39,770 nucleotides of DNA from Muribaculaceae bacterium (GTDB lineage Bacteria > Bacteroidota > Bacteroidia > Bacteroidales > Muribaculaceae): NCBI GenBank assembly GCA_017451225.1, contig JAFSPZ010000048.1:1-39770 (forward strand), given 5' to 3'. This document shows, piece after piece, positions 5,714 to 14,061 of the stretch. The notes below the pieces were generated by a model. It saw nothing but the letters and a program-made list of their open reading frames with translations. It searched no databases and was not told the origin of the DNA. Numbering within the stretch: the first letter of the stretch is position 1; every line of letters starts with the position of its first letter. Position numbers and translations under genes: made by a program.

Positions 5714-8700
5714 ATGAAGAAATTTAACGAATACAACAAGTTCAATCTTTCGGACATCAACAAGGAAGTTCTGAAGAAATGGGACGAAGAAGACGTGTTC
5801 AACAAGAGTATCGAGGAACGCGACGGAGCACCTGCCTTTGTTTTCTATGAAGGTCCTCCCAGCGCTAACGGCATGCCTGGCATCCACCACGTGATGGCAC
5901 GCACCATCAAGGACATTGTGTGCCGCTTCAAGACCATGCAGGGCTACCAAGTGCTGCGCAAGGCTGGTTGGGACACCCACGGCTTGCCAGTGGAGCTCGC
6001 AGTTGAGAAAGCTTTGGGCATTACCAAGGAAGACATTGGTAAGAAGGTGAGCGTAGACGATTACAATGCCACTTGCCGCAAGGAAGTGATGAAATACACC
6101 AAAGAGTGGGAAGACTTAACCCACAGAATGGGTTATTGGGTTGACACTAAAGACCCATATATCACCTACAAGAACGGCTATATCGAGTCGCTATGGTGGC
6201 TCCTGAAGCAGCTCTACAACAAGGGTTTGCTCTACAAGGGCTACACTATCCAGCCCTACTCTCCCGCTGCCGGTACCGGACTTAGCTCTCACGAGCTCAA
6301 CCAACCCGGATGCTACCGCGACGTGAAAGACCAGACTGTTACCGCCGAATTTACCGTGGTTGACAACGGTCACAAAGCGCTTGAGGCGATAAAGGCTGCT
6401 GCCGATGAGAAATTCCGCGACAACCTGCGAATCCTTGCTTGGACCACCACCCCCTGGACATTGCCAAGCAATACCGCGCTGTGCGTTGGCCAGAAAATCG
6501 ACTATGTTGCAATCGAAAGTTATAACCCCTACAACGGCAACCCAGCTATCTACCTGATGGCAAAGGCACGCGTCGACGCCTATTTCAAACCAGAAGGTGC
6601 CGAGAAACCTCTCGACGAGTATACCCCCGGTGACAAGATTATCCCTTATAAGGTAATCGCCGAGTTCAAGGGCAGCGACCTGCTCGACATCAAGTACAAG
6701 CAGCTATTCCCATGGGTTAAGCCAGTTGACAAGATTGACGACAAGATTGTGGGCAACGACAATGGATTCCGTGTTATCCCTGGTGACTATGTAACCACCG
6801 ATGACGGTACTGGAATCGTGCACATTGCTCCAACCTTTGGTGCCGACGATGCCTTTGTGGCTCATGCCGCTGGCATTCCATCACTTTTCATGATTAATAA
6901 AAAGCTTGAAACTCGTCCAATGGTCGACCTAACAGGTAAGTACTACAACATTGAGGACCTTGACGATGATTTCGTGAAAAACTTTGTGAATGTAGAGCTT
7001 TACAAAGAATATGCAGGTGCGTGGGTGAAGAATGCCTATGACCCCAAGTTCACAGTCAACGGCAAGTATGACGAGGCAGCAGCCAGCAAGGCCGAGGATT
7101 TGAACATATACATGTGCATCCGCATGAAACAGGAAGGCACCGCCTTCAAGATTGAGAAGCACGTGCACAACTATCCACACTGCTGGCGCACCGACAAGCC
7201 TGTACTCTACTATCCACTCGATAGCTGGTTCATCCGCTCTACCGCTTGCAAAGACCGCATGGTTGAGCTCAACAAGACCATCAAGTGGAAACCCGAGCAC
7301 ACAGGAACCGGACGCTTTGGCAAGTGGCTCGAGAACCTCAACGACTGGAACCTGAGCCGCAGCCGCTATTGGGGCACTCCTCTGCCCATCTGGCGCAGCG
7401 AGGACGGCGAGGAAAAGTGCATAGGCAGCATCGAAGAGCTTTACAACGAGATTGAAAAAGCAGTTGCAGCCGGCATCATGGGTGGCAACCCACTTAAGGA
7501 CAAAGGCTTTGTGCCTGGCGACTACAGCGAGGAAAACTATAGCAAGATTGACATCCATCGCCCCTACGTTGACTATATCACTCTTGTGAGCGACAGTGGC
7601 AAGCCCATGAAGCGCGAGCTAGACCTCATCGACGTATGGTTCGACAGCGGTGCTATGCCTTACGCACAGCTACACTACCCATTTGAGGGCAAAGACCTCA
7701 TCGACGAGCGCAAGTTCTATCCTGCCGACTTCATTGCTGAAGGTGTTGACCAAACCCGTGGATGGTTCTTTACACTCCATGCCATCGCTACAATGGTATT
7801 TGATAGCGTGGCTTATAAATGTGTAGTTTCCAACGGCCTTGTTCAAGACAAGAACGGCAACAAGATGAGCAAGCGACTGGGCAACGCCGTTGACCCATTC
7901 AACGCTATCGAGACCTATGGCTCCGACCCATTGCGCTGGTACATGATCAGCAATTCTTCTCCTTGGGAGAATCTTAAGTTCGACACTGCAGGCGTAGAAG
8001 AGACTAGCCGCAAGTTCTTCGGCACTCTTTATAATACTTATTCGTTCTTCGCACTTTATGCCAACGTTGACAATTTCGACCCTGCGGTTCCACAAGTGCC
8101 CATTGAGAAACGTCCTGAAATCGACCGATGGATAATCTCATTGCTCAACACACTCGTCAAGGAAGTTACCGAGCAATTCAACGACTACGAGCCCACTCGT
8201 GCCGCCCGCGCAATCAGCGAGTTTGTGAGCGAGAACCTCAGCAACTGGTATGTTCGTTTGAACCGCAAGCGCTTCTGGGGCGGAGAAATGAACGACGACA
8301 AGCTTGCTGCTTATCAAACCCTCTATCAGTGCCTTGAAACCATCTCACGCCTCATGGCTCCGGTTTCACCATTCTACAGTGACATGCTATACCGCGACCT
8401 TACCGGTAGCGAGAAATCAGTTCACTTGATGCTCTACCCCACTGTTTGCGAGAATGTTATTGACAGTGACCTTGAGCACCGCATGGCAATGGCACAAAAA
8501 GTAACCTCAATGGTACTTGCATTGCGTCGCAAGAAGAACCTCAAGGTGCGTCAACCACTCACTGCCATCATGATCCCTGTTACCGATGATGCTCAGCGCG
8601 CCGCTATCGAGGCCGTGAGCGACCTCATCACTAGCGAGGTGAACGTCAAGGGCATCAAGTTTGTGGGCAATGACGAGGGCATCCTGGTAAAGAAGGTGAA

Positions 8701-9211
8701 ACCCGACTTCAAGAAACTTGGTCCTAAATATGGCAAGATCATGAAAGCCCTTGCCGCACAGCTTACCACAATGTCGCAAGCCGACATTCTCAAGCTTGAA
8801 CAGGAAGGCAACATAAAACTCATGGTTGGCGACCAAGAGGCTATTGTTGACGTAGCCGATGTGGAAATCATCAGTGAGGACATCCCTGGATGGCTCGTTT
8901 CCAACGAAGGGAACCTCACAGTGGCCCTCGACATCACAGTTACCGACGAGTTGAAACGCGAAGGTATGGCTCGTGAACTAGTGAACCGCATCCAGAACGT
9001 GCGCAAGAGCAAGAATTTTGACATTACCGACAAAGTGGTTGTTACCATCTCACCCGACGAGCGCATAAACGATGCAATTGAGAGTTTTGGCGACTACATA
9101 GCACGACAAGTACTCGCAACTGCTATCAACGTGAAGCCTGTGGAAGGTGATGACGCCATCGCACTTGACATGGATGGCTGGACACTGAATGTGAAAGTTG
9201 ACAAAGCATGA
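5714..9211 (+). CDS. ileS: Isoleucyl-tRNA synthetase, long type with GIHH signature
   Basis: A 1165-residue class I synthetase that charges tRNA-Ile. It starts MKKFNEYNKFNLSDI and contains the N-terminal signature region PPSANGMPGIHHV (residues 48-60), the editing (CP1) domain with TTPWTLPSN, the WGTPLPIW segment, and KMSKR (717-721). The C-terminal anticodon-binding and extra domains give the length typical of IleRS2-like/eukaryotic-like enzymes. The HxGH signature is replaced by G56-I57-H58-H59, that is, first and third positions exchanged. Swapped GXHH signatures have been described in some IleRS2 enzymes with very strong mupirocin resistance. The coding region is richer in G+C than the exported cluster at 18.6-21.9 kb. 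A hairpin follows the stop. Confidence 0.98.
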   Translation: MKKFNEYNKFNLSDINKEVLKKWDEEDVFNKSIEERDGAPAFVFYEGPPSANGMPGIHHVMARTIKDIVCRFKTMQGYQVLRKAGWDTHGLPVELAVEKALGITKEDIGKKVSVDDYNATCRKEVMKYTKEWEDLTHRMGYWVDTKDPYITYKNGYIESLWWLLKQLYNKGLLYKGYTIQPYSPAAGTGLSSHELNQPGCYRDVKDQTVTAEFTVVDNGHKALEAIKAAADEKFRDNLRILAWTTTPWTLPSNTALCVGQKIDYVAIESYNPYNGNPAIYLMAKARVDAYFKPEGAEKPLDEYTPGDKIIPYKVIAEFKGSDLLDIKYKQLFPWVKPVDKIDDKIVGNDNGFRVIPGDYVTTDDGTGIVHIAPTFGADDAFVAHAAGIPSLFMINKKLETRPMVDLTGKYYNIEDLDDDFVKNFVNVELYKEYAGAWVKNAYDPKFTVNGKYDEAAASKAEDLNIYMCIRMKQEGTAFKIEKHVHNYPHCWRTDKPVLYYPLDSWFIRSTACKDRMVELNKTIKWKPEHTGTGRFGKWLENLNDWNLSRSRYWGTPLPIWRSEDGEEKCIGSIEELYNEIEKAVAAGIMGGNPLKDKGFVPGDYSEENYSKIDIHRPYVDYITLVSDSGKPMKRELDLIDVWFDSGAMPYAQLHYPFEGKDLIDERKFYPADFIAEGVDQTRGWFFTLHAIATMVFDSVAYKCVVSNGLVQDKNGNKMSKRLGNAVDPFNAIETYGSDPLRWYMISNSSPWENLKFDTAGVEETSRKFFGTLYNTYSFFALYANVDNFDPAVPQVPIEKRPEIDRWIISLLNTLVKEVTEQFNDYEPTRAARAISEFVSENLSNWYVRLNRKRFWGGEMNDDKLAAYQTLYQCLETISRLMAPVSPFYSDMLYRDLTGSEKSVHLMLYPTVCENVIDSDLEHRMAMAQKVTSMVLALRRKKNLKVRQPLTAIMIPVTDDAQRAAIEAVSDLITSEVNVKGIKFVGNDEGILVKKVKPDFKKLGPKYGKIMKALAAQLTTMSQADILKLEQEGNIKLMVGDQEAIVDVADVEIISEDIPGWLVSNEGNLTVALDITVTDELKREGMARELVNRIQNVRKSKNFDITDKVVVTISPDERINDAIESFGDYIARQVLATAINVKPVEGDDAIALDMDGWTLNVKVDKA

Positions 9212-9221
9212 AATCATTCCG

Positions 9222-9252
9222 AGGTTGCCTCGGCACTAAGCCGAGACAACCT
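9222..9252 (+). terminator. Strong hairpin after ileS
   Basis: AGGTTG-c-CTCGGC (9222-9234) pairs with GCCGAG-a-CAACCT (9240-9252) around the loop ACTAA, twelve pairs and one mismatch. The T-rich stretch comes only about 15 bases later, so it may attenuate or stabilise mRNA rather than fully terminate. Confidence 0.55.
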
Positions 9253-9286
9253 TGATTCTATAAGATAATTTTTAAACCGCAATATT

Positions 9287-9673
9287 ATGGCTAAAGAACA
9301 AGAAAAGACTCGCTACAGCGACGAGGAATTGCAAGAGTTCAAACAAGTAATTCTTGAAAAACTCGAGGTCGCAAAGTCCAACTACGAGCAACTGATGGCC
9401 AAGATTCAGGCCGATGAGACCAAAAACAGTTTCAACATGCTTGAGGAAGGTGCCGCCACTCTCGAACAGGAAGAAGCAAGCCAGCGCGCTGCACGCCAGC
9501 AGGACTTCATCAAGAAACTGCAAGCAGCTCTTGTGCGCATCGAGAACAAGACCTATGGTGTGTGCCGTGTTACAGGCAAGCTCATTCCCAAGGGACGCCT
9601 CATGGCAGTGCCCCACGCCACTCTCTCGGTTGAGGGCAAGGAAATTGAGCAGGAACTCAAGAAAAAACGTTAA
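9287..9673 (+). CDS. TraR/DksA-family protein with degenerate zinc finger
   Basis: A 128-residue protein with a long charged coiled-coil N-terminal half (about 8-80) and a C-terminal DksA/TraR-like knuckle, YGVCRVTGKLIPKGRLMAVPHA (about 90-111). DksA proteins insert their coiled coil into the RNA polymerase secondary channel and work with ppGpp. The canonical four-cysteine finger is reduced to a single Cys, with Thr or other residues at the other ligand positions; this loss is usual for Bacteroidota members. It sits between ileS and lspA, 24 bases ahead of lspA, and is likely part of the same transcription unit. Effect on polymerase is inferred from family. Confidence 0.88.
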   Translation: MAKEQEKTRYSDEELQEFKQVILEKLEVAKSNYEQLMAKIQADETKNSFNMLEEGAATLEQEEASQRAARQQDFIKKLQAALVRIENKTYGVCRVTGKLIPKGRLMAVPHATLSVEGKEIEQELKKKR

Positions 9674-9697
9674 CGGTTAATCCCTACACAACCTTTA

Positions 9698-10333
9698 ATG
9701 AAGAAAATATCTAACGGTTGGCTGGCAACTATCATTATTGTCATTGCCATCTTTCTTGACCAAGCGGTAAAAATCTGGGTCAAGACACACTTCTACTATG
9801 GCGAACAAGTAGATGTCACGTCATGGTTCAAGATTTTATTTATCGAAAACAACGGCATGGCCTATGGCATGGAGCTGGGCAGCAAGACCATTTTGACATG
9901 GTTGAGATTGATTTTCTCGGCGTTATTCATCTATTATCTCTTTAAGATAAGGCGCCGAACCGACCTTCCAAAAGGATTCGTCGCTTGCATAGCATTTATC
10001 ACAGCGGGGGCCATTGGCAATGTCATCGATTGTGTTGCCTATGGTCAGCTCTTCAATGACCCCATAGCCCCTCAAGTGGCACAATTCATGCCCAGCGAGG
10101 GTGGTTACGCATCGCTTTTCAACGGTAAGGTTGTCGACATGCTTTATTTCCCGCTCGCTGAATGGGACTGGCCACAATGGATGCCATGGGTGGGAGGAAA
10201 ACACTACCTGTTCTTCCAGCCTATTTTCAACATTGCCGATGCTTGCCTCACTACAAGCATCCTCACCCTGCTCATCTTCTACAACAAGCATCTCGCTGGC
10301 GAGAAAAAGGATAAAAAAGACGATAACGAATAA
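9698..10333 (+). CDS. lspA: Lipoprotein signal peptidase (signal peptidase II)
   Basis: A 211-residue inner-membrane aspartyl protease that removes signal peptides from prolipoproteins after diacylglycerylation. Four hydrophobic segments are visible, and the two catalytic aspartates are in GNVID (Asp111) and FNIAD (Asp181). The NNGMAYGM box (about 51-58) corresponds to the conserved NxGxAF-type motif. Compared with E. coli LspA (about 164 residues) there is extra sequence of about 35-40 residues between the two aspartates, containing VVDMLYFPLAEWDWPQW, as in other Bacteroidota enzymes. The gene directly precedes a lipoprotein gene, a natural substrate. Confidence 0.97.
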   Translation: MKKISNGWLATIIIVIAIFLDQAVKIWVKTHFYYGEQVDVTSWFKILFIENNGMAYGMELGSKTILTWLRLIFSALFIYYLFKIRRRTDLPKGFVACIAFITAGAIGNVIDCVAYGQLFNDPIAPQVAQFMPSEGGYASLFNGKVVDMLYFPLAEWDWPQWMPWVGGKHYLFFQPIFNIADACLTTSILTLLIFYNKHLAGEKKDKKDDNE

Positions 10334-10393
10334 AAAAACAATGACTCTGACCAACAACCAGAGACAAACAGTTTAAATTAAAGCAACTACCCA

Positions 10394-11485
10394 ATGAAAA
10401 AGTCGACATTACCACTATTGGCATGTATCCTTGCGGCGGCAATCTTCACTGCTTGCCACAAGGCTCCAGGCGGAGTCATACCCGAGGATACCATGGCTCA
10501 TGTGCTTGCCGACTTTGCTCAAGCAGAGGCTTTGATGGAGCAGAGACCTGACATGTTTTCTAATGACTCGTCAAAGATGGCTCTCAAGCAATCCATCCTT
10601 AAGAAATATGATGCCGACCTGGCAATGTATGATTCCTCGCTAGTGTGGTATGCCCACAATCTCAAGCTATATGCAGAAGTACATGATAATGCCATAAAAA
10701 TCCTTGAGAAAGAGGCCGATATCAAGAGCAGTTCTAGCGGTGACAAGTGGCTCACCAATAAAGACAATGGCCGAGCTGCGCCCATTGGACAGCAACAGAT
10801 AGGAGCTAATCGCGAATTCTCAAACGAGGGTGACAGTGCCAACATCTGGACTGAGCCTCAACAGTGGATTCTCACCAGTGCTATGAAACGTGGATATATC
10901 ACGTTTGATTACAAGCCCGATAAGGAGCACAAGCGTGGGGACGCCTATACGCTCAACTTCAAACTCATGAACGACAACAGCACCATCAATATTCTTCTAG
11001 CAATAGATTACAGCGATGGAACTATGAGTTACATCAACCGAACAGCGCATGTGAAAGGTTGGTCAAACTTCTCAATACAAGCCGACTCCACTCGAGTTGT
11101 AAAGAGGATATACGGGTTCATCAACTACAACATCAAGCCCATGGGTGTTGCGTTCATCGACAGCATTTACATGCTCAGAACACATCTCGACCCAACTAAA
11201 TATGGCATGTTCGGCATTCAAAAATTTGTGGCACCTAAAGCGATTTTAGAGAAAATGCAGCAAGAAAAACAGCAGGCCCAAGCGAGCGACAGTTCACAAC
11301 AAGGGCCAAATCGAAACTTACCCGCGCCACAAGGCCTTCCAGGACAAGGACCGAGGCCTTTGCCTGGCAGAGGAGAACCTTCTTCTTTCAAGCCCAAACC
11401 AAGCCTCAACAAATCGTCTCTTCCAGGGCGAGACCGCACTAACAACCCCAACGGCGTCCATTTGCCCAAACCACCGGTAAGATAG
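10394..11485 (+). CDS. DUF4296 lipoprotein with proline-rich C-terminus
   Basis: A 363-residue exported lipoprotein: signal peptide ending FTAC, with Cys21 as the lipidation site. Residues about 25-110 match the DUF4296 pattern of helices with DFAQAEALMEQRP and YDSSLVWYAHNLKLY. A middle beta-rich section (about 145-280) follows, then a C-terminal region very rich in Pro, Gly and Gln (about 295-363), probably unstructured or wall-associated. DUF4296 genes stand beside lspA in many Bacteroidales, which fits here. No function is established for the family. The C-terminal extension is longer than in the usual DUF4296 proteins. Confidence 0.85.
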   Translation: MKKSTLPLLACILAAAIFTACHKAPGGVIPEDTMAHVLADFAQAEALMEQRPDMFSNDSSKMALKQSILKKYDADLAMYDSSLVWYAHNLKLYAEVHDNAIKILEKEADIKSSSSGDKWLTNKDNGRAAPIGQQQIGANREFSNEGDSANIWTEPQQWILTSAMKRGYITFDYKPDKEHKRGDAYTLNFKLMNDNSTINILLAIDYSDGTMSYINRTAHVKGWSNFSIQADSTRVVKRIYGFINYNIKPMGVAFIDSIYMLRTHLDPTKYGMFGIQKFVAPKAILEKMQQEKQQAQASDSSQQGPNRNLPAPQGLPGQGPRPLPGRGEPSSFKPKPSLNKSSLPGRDRTNNPNGVHLPKPPVR

Positions 11486-11560
11486 CCCCCCCTACTTTAG
11501 ACGATTCATGGCCAAGAGAAGGGACAATAGTATTCTCACATCGAAATAACACACCATTTC

Positions 11561-11884
11561 ATGAAGCGTTTTATATCAAACTACACTATTCTTGCCGATG
11601 GCAATGAGCTTGTCAACCACATCACAACACTTGATGACGATGGGAGATTAATTTCCGTACTGCCTTTTGACCGCGAACTAGGCAACACAATTTATGTGCC
11701 TCAACCGATATGTGTAGCTGCCACCAATCACATCCATCAAGTGGAAAAAGCATTCAAAGAAAGTGCATCGCGGCAGCAGCTGAAAATGCAGCTTGCCACA
11801 CTCAACATTTCACAGCCACGACAAGGAGACTCAATAGCTGTGATGCGTCTTGACTTCGCCAACAACCTCATCAATCAATTATAA
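11561..11884 (+). CDS. Conserved hypothetical protein
   Basis: A 107-residue soluble protein with no signal peptide. It is placed tightly before the DUF4298 gene (6-base gap). The N-terminal stretch RFISNYTILADGNELVNH and LDDDGRLISVLPF resembles the first beta-domain of amidohydrolases, but the metal-binding barrel is absent, so it may be a relic or a short independent family. I do not recognise a function. The coding pattern, start context and operon position support a real gene. Confidence 0.7.
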   Translation: MKRFISNYTILADGNELVNHITTLDDDGRLISVLPFDRELGNTIYVPQPICVAATNHIHQVEKAFKESASRQQLKMQLATLNISQPRQGDSIAVMRLDFANNLINQL

Positions 11885-11890
11885 TTAACT

Positions 11891-12196
11891 ATGGACCAAA
11901 TTGAGAGAATCAAAACTATGGAGGAGCATTTGGACAAAGCTTCTCAAGCAGTGAAAACACTGAGTGATGCTCTTGACCTCTATACCGAGGCCATGGAATC
12001 AATAGAGACTATAGACGATTACCTTGTGAGCGATGAGTGGCAGCAGGACTTCAACGACAGCGAAGCTGGTCTTCTGCCCAAAGATCTCAAGTGTGGAGTC
12101 TTGAGCGAAGACGGCATCTGGAACGTGGTAGACACCAACCGCGAGCTCCAAGCACAAATGCTGGAAATTGTCGCCACCCACTTGCGCAACGAGTAA
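11891..12196 (+). CDS. DUF4298 family protein
   Basis: A 101-residue protein of the DUF4298 family, recognised from the helical N-terminus (about 5-45, heptad-like), the YLVSDEWQQDFNDSEAGLLP turn and the conserved LKCGVLSEDGIWN motif (about 66-78). Cytoplasmic, function unknown. Six bases separate it from the preceding gene. It is the last gene in the ileS-to-DUF4298 plus-strand run. Confidence 0.85.
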   Translation: MDQIERIKTMEEHLDKASQAVKTLSDALDLYTEAMESIETIDDYLVSDEWQQDFNDSEAGLLPKDLKCGVLSEDGIWNVVDTNRELQAQMLEIVATHLRNE

Positions 12197-12301
12197 TCAA
12201 AACGCTGATATATTTCAGAAGTAAAATAAAACGCCACAAGAGAAAGCTCGGGTGCTTATTGTATGTTGGCGCAGCCATCTCTAACCACTAAACTCTCCCC
12301 T

Positions 12302-12327
12302 CTACACTTCAGCTTAGCTGAATGTAG
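12302..12327. repeat. Hairpin at the end of the gene remnant
   Basis: CTACA-c-TTCAGC (12302-12313) pairs with GCTGAATGTAG (12317-12327) with one bulged base and loop TTA. The loop is the TAA stop of the minus-strand remnant at 12314-12499. No T-run follows on either strand. Confidence 0.5.
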
Positions 12328-12499
12328 GGTCATATTGTCCGGTGAAAATCCTGTCGTGATCTACCGTCAGGTAGTCCGTCTGCAGCCAAGTTCTGCGATC
12401 AGCGAACTGGTATGTGAACTTCACCGTGTTGAGTTCGCCGTCAGCGTCGTCAATTTCACAAGTAAAGTCCGTGATAACACTTCCTGTAGAAGTGCAAAA
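12314..12499 (-). pseudogene. Remnant of a degraded protein gene (3' end, no start codon)
   Basis: A 61-codon open stretch on the minus strand ending in TAA, with no ATG and a TGA immediately upstream (12500-12502). The translated segment contains VITDFTCEIDDADGELNTV, KFTYQFADRRTWLQTDYL and DRIFTGQYDPTFS, and reads like a folded protein end (alternating strands, aromatic-rich), not random translation. It lies beyond the terminator of the kinase genes and is not connected to them. It is most likely the leftover C-terminus of a gene otherwise lost; the parent family is not recognised. Together with the hairpin it explains most of the 396-base gap between the DUF4298 gene and the kinases; in the rest, outside the terminator, I see nothing. 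Confidence 0.6.
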
Positions 12500-12540
12500 T
12501 CAACATCCTCTCAAATCTCTTATTGTCTTCCCTTGAGCAC

Positions 12541-12571
12541 AAAAAAAGCCCTCAAGCTGTCAGACCTGAGG
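12541..12571 (-). terminator. Intrinsic terminator of the deoxynucleoside kinase pair
   Basis: On the minus strand, CCTCAGG (12571-12565) pairs with CTTGAGG (12556-12550) around an eight-base loop, with one G-T pair, followed by GC and seven T (12547-12541). It is placed 22 bases after the second kinase stop. Confidence 0.85.
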
Positions 12572-12592
12572 ATCTTAAAACATTATCAATTA

Positions 12593-13213
12593 TTACATTA
12601 TTGGGAACAGACCATAGAGCAAGCCGTCGATGCGCTCAGTCACCTTGGCGAAATCCTCGGGACGGTCGCCAAACTTGCAGTTGTCACCGTCTATGATGAT
12701 GAGCTTGCCGTCATAGCCTTCTATCCACTTCTCATAAAGGCGCTCCAAACCCTGAAGGTAATCGAGGCGGATGGTTTGTTCATATTCACGTCCGCGTTTC
12801 TGAATCTGTCCCACCAGCGTCGAAATGCTCGAACGGATATAAATCATCAGGTCGGGCTTGTTGACAAGCGACATCATGAGCTGAAAAAGGTCCTGATAAG
12901 TCTCGAAATCGCGGTCGCTCATCTTGCCTTGGTTGTGAAGGTTGGGAGCAAAGATACAAGCGTCCTCAAAGATTGTGCGGTCCTGGATTATCACATGGTC
13001 GCTTTTAGAGATTTCCACCACGTCCTTGAAACGCTTGTTGAGGAAGTAAATTTGAAGGTTAAACGACCACCGTTCCATGTCGTCATAGAAGTCGGCAAGA
13101 TAGGGATTGTTGGTCACTGATTCAAATCGTGGCTCCCAGCCGTAGTGCTCGGCGAGCATTCTCGTGAGTGTGGTCTTACCACAACCTATGTTTCCTGATA
13201 TTGCTATATGCAT
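12593..13213 (-). CDS. Deoxynucleoside kinase, second of a tandem pair
   Basis: A 206-residue kinase of the deoxynucleoside kinase family (deoxyadenosine/deoxyguanosine type), which phosphorylates salvaged deoxynucleosides with ATP. Motifs: P-loop GNIGCGKTT (residues 7-15), the substrate-site WSFNLQIYFLNKRF helix, the DRT motif IIQDRTIFED, and the lid KRGREYEQ. It ends LLYGLFPIM. It is clearly homologous along its full length to the gene immediately upstream (13257-13901), so the pair arose by tandem duplication. In lactobacilli a comparable dAK/dGK pair forms a heterodimer; a similar arrangement is possible here. The P-loop and DRT residues differ slightly from its partner (C versus S, T versus S). 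Confidence 0.92.
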   Translation of the reverse strand: MHIAISGNIGCGKTTLTRMLAEHYGWEPRFESVTNNPYLADFYDDMERWSFNLQIYFLNKRFKDVVEISKSDHVIIQDRTIFEDACIFAPNLHNQGKMSDRDFETYQDLFQLMMSLVNKPDLMIYIRSSISTLVGQIQKRGREYEQTIRLDYLQGLERLYEKWIEGYDGKLIIIDGDNCKFGDRPEDFAKVTERIDGLLYGLFPIM

Positions 13214-13256
13214 GTTTTTAAGAATTTAGTTTTCAGTATTCAGTTCTCAGTCTCTC

Positions 13257-13901
13257 TCAAATCTCTAATCCCTCATCTTTCTTCATTGGGAAGAGACCGT
13301 AGAGTAGACTGTCGATGCGGTTGGTGATGCCGATGAAGTCCTCACGTCGGTTCTCGAAGTCGAGATTGTCCTTGTCGACAATCATCACACGCCCCTTGTA
13401 GTGGTTGGTGATGAAGTCCTCATAACGGCGGTTGAGGTTGTCGAGATACTCGATTTGCATGGTCTGCTCATAGTCACGGCCACGCTTTTGGATGTTAGCC
13501 ACCAGATGCTCTACCGACGAGCGCAGGTATATCATCAAGTCGGGCAACTTCACTATAGAGAGCATGTGCTCGAAGAGCTCCATATAGGTCTCGAAATCGC
13601 GCTCCGAGATGTTGCCCATTGCCCGATTGTTAGCGACAAAGACGTAGACTCCCTCAAAAATCGAGCGGTCTTGAAGTACTACATCCTTTGCTTTGGAAAT
13701 AGCAAGAAGGTCACGGAATCGCTCCTTGAGGAAATACACCTCAAGGTTGAACGACCATCGCTGGATGTCGTGGTAATAGTCTTCGAGATAAGGATTGTGC
13801 GCAACCGACTCATAGCGCGGTGTCCACCCGTAGTGCTGCGCTAGCAAGCGCGTGAGCGTTGACTTTCCTGAACCTATATTTCCGGCTATGACAATGTGCA
13901 T
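13257..13901 (-). CDS. Deoxynucleoside kinase, first of a tandem pair
   Basis: A 214-residue deoxynucleoside kinase. P-loop GNIGSGKST, WSFNLEVYFLKERF, the DRS motif VLQDRSIFEG and the lid KRGRDYEQ are present, and the C-terminus SLLYGLFPM repeats that of its neighbour. The ATG at 13901 (MHIVIAGNIGSG) is chosen because an upstream in-frame start at 13928 would overlap the -7 box at 13926-13933, and because the partner also starts MHIAISGNIG. It precedes the second kinase by 43 bases and shares its terminator, so they form one operon. Which of the two prefers purine or pyrimidine deoxynucleosides cannot be told from sequence. Confidence 0.92.
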   Translation of the reverse strand: MHIVIAGNIGSGKSTLTRLLAQHYGWTPRYESVAHNPYLEDYYHDIQRWSFNLEVYFLKERFRDLLAISKAKDVVLQDRSIFEGVYVFVANNRAMGNISERDFETYMELFEHMLSIVKLPDLMIYLRSSVEHLVANIQKRGRDYEQTMQIEYLDNLNRRYEDFITNHYKGRVMIVDKDNLDFENRREDFIGITNRIDSLLYGLFPMKKDEGLEI

Positions 13902-13925
13902 CGGGAATGGATAATTTCTAGTTTG

Positions 13926-13933
13926 CAAATATA
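13926..13933 (-). promoter_or_regulatory. Bacteroidota -7 box for the kinase operon
   Basis: Minus-strand TATATTTG, 24 bases before the ATG at 13901, matches TAnnTTTG. It decides the start codon of the first kinase. Confidence 0.65.
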
Positions 13934-14000
13934 CAAATTTCTAGTAAACTATCCTAACGAAAACATAATTTTTTATCAACCATTTTTCTTACCAACTGGG

Positions 14001-14040
14001 AAAAAACAAGAGCGCGAGGCTAAGTTTAGCCTCGCGCTCT
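14001..14040 (-). terminator. Intrinsic terminator after the small secreted protein
   Basis: A perfect 14-bp stem, AGAGCGCGAGGCTA (14009-14022) with TAGCCTCGCGCTCT (14027-14040), and a four-base loop. Read on the minus strand it is followed by TTGTTTTTT, placing it as the terminator of the gene ending at 14062. Confidence 0.92.
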
Positions 14041-14061
14041 GTATATGCTGATTAAGAACGA

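Noticed and set aside
7670-8095. 141-residue minus-strand frame within ileS
   Set aside because: Antisense of conserved synthetase sequence including KMSKR; no features of its own.
12263-13120. 285-residue plus-strand frame
   Set aside because: It is antisense to the deoxynucleoside kinase, whose P-loop and DRT motifs on the minus strand are clear.
13401-13844. Plus-strand frame across the first kinase
   Set aside because: Antisense of the conserved kinase; no domain visible.
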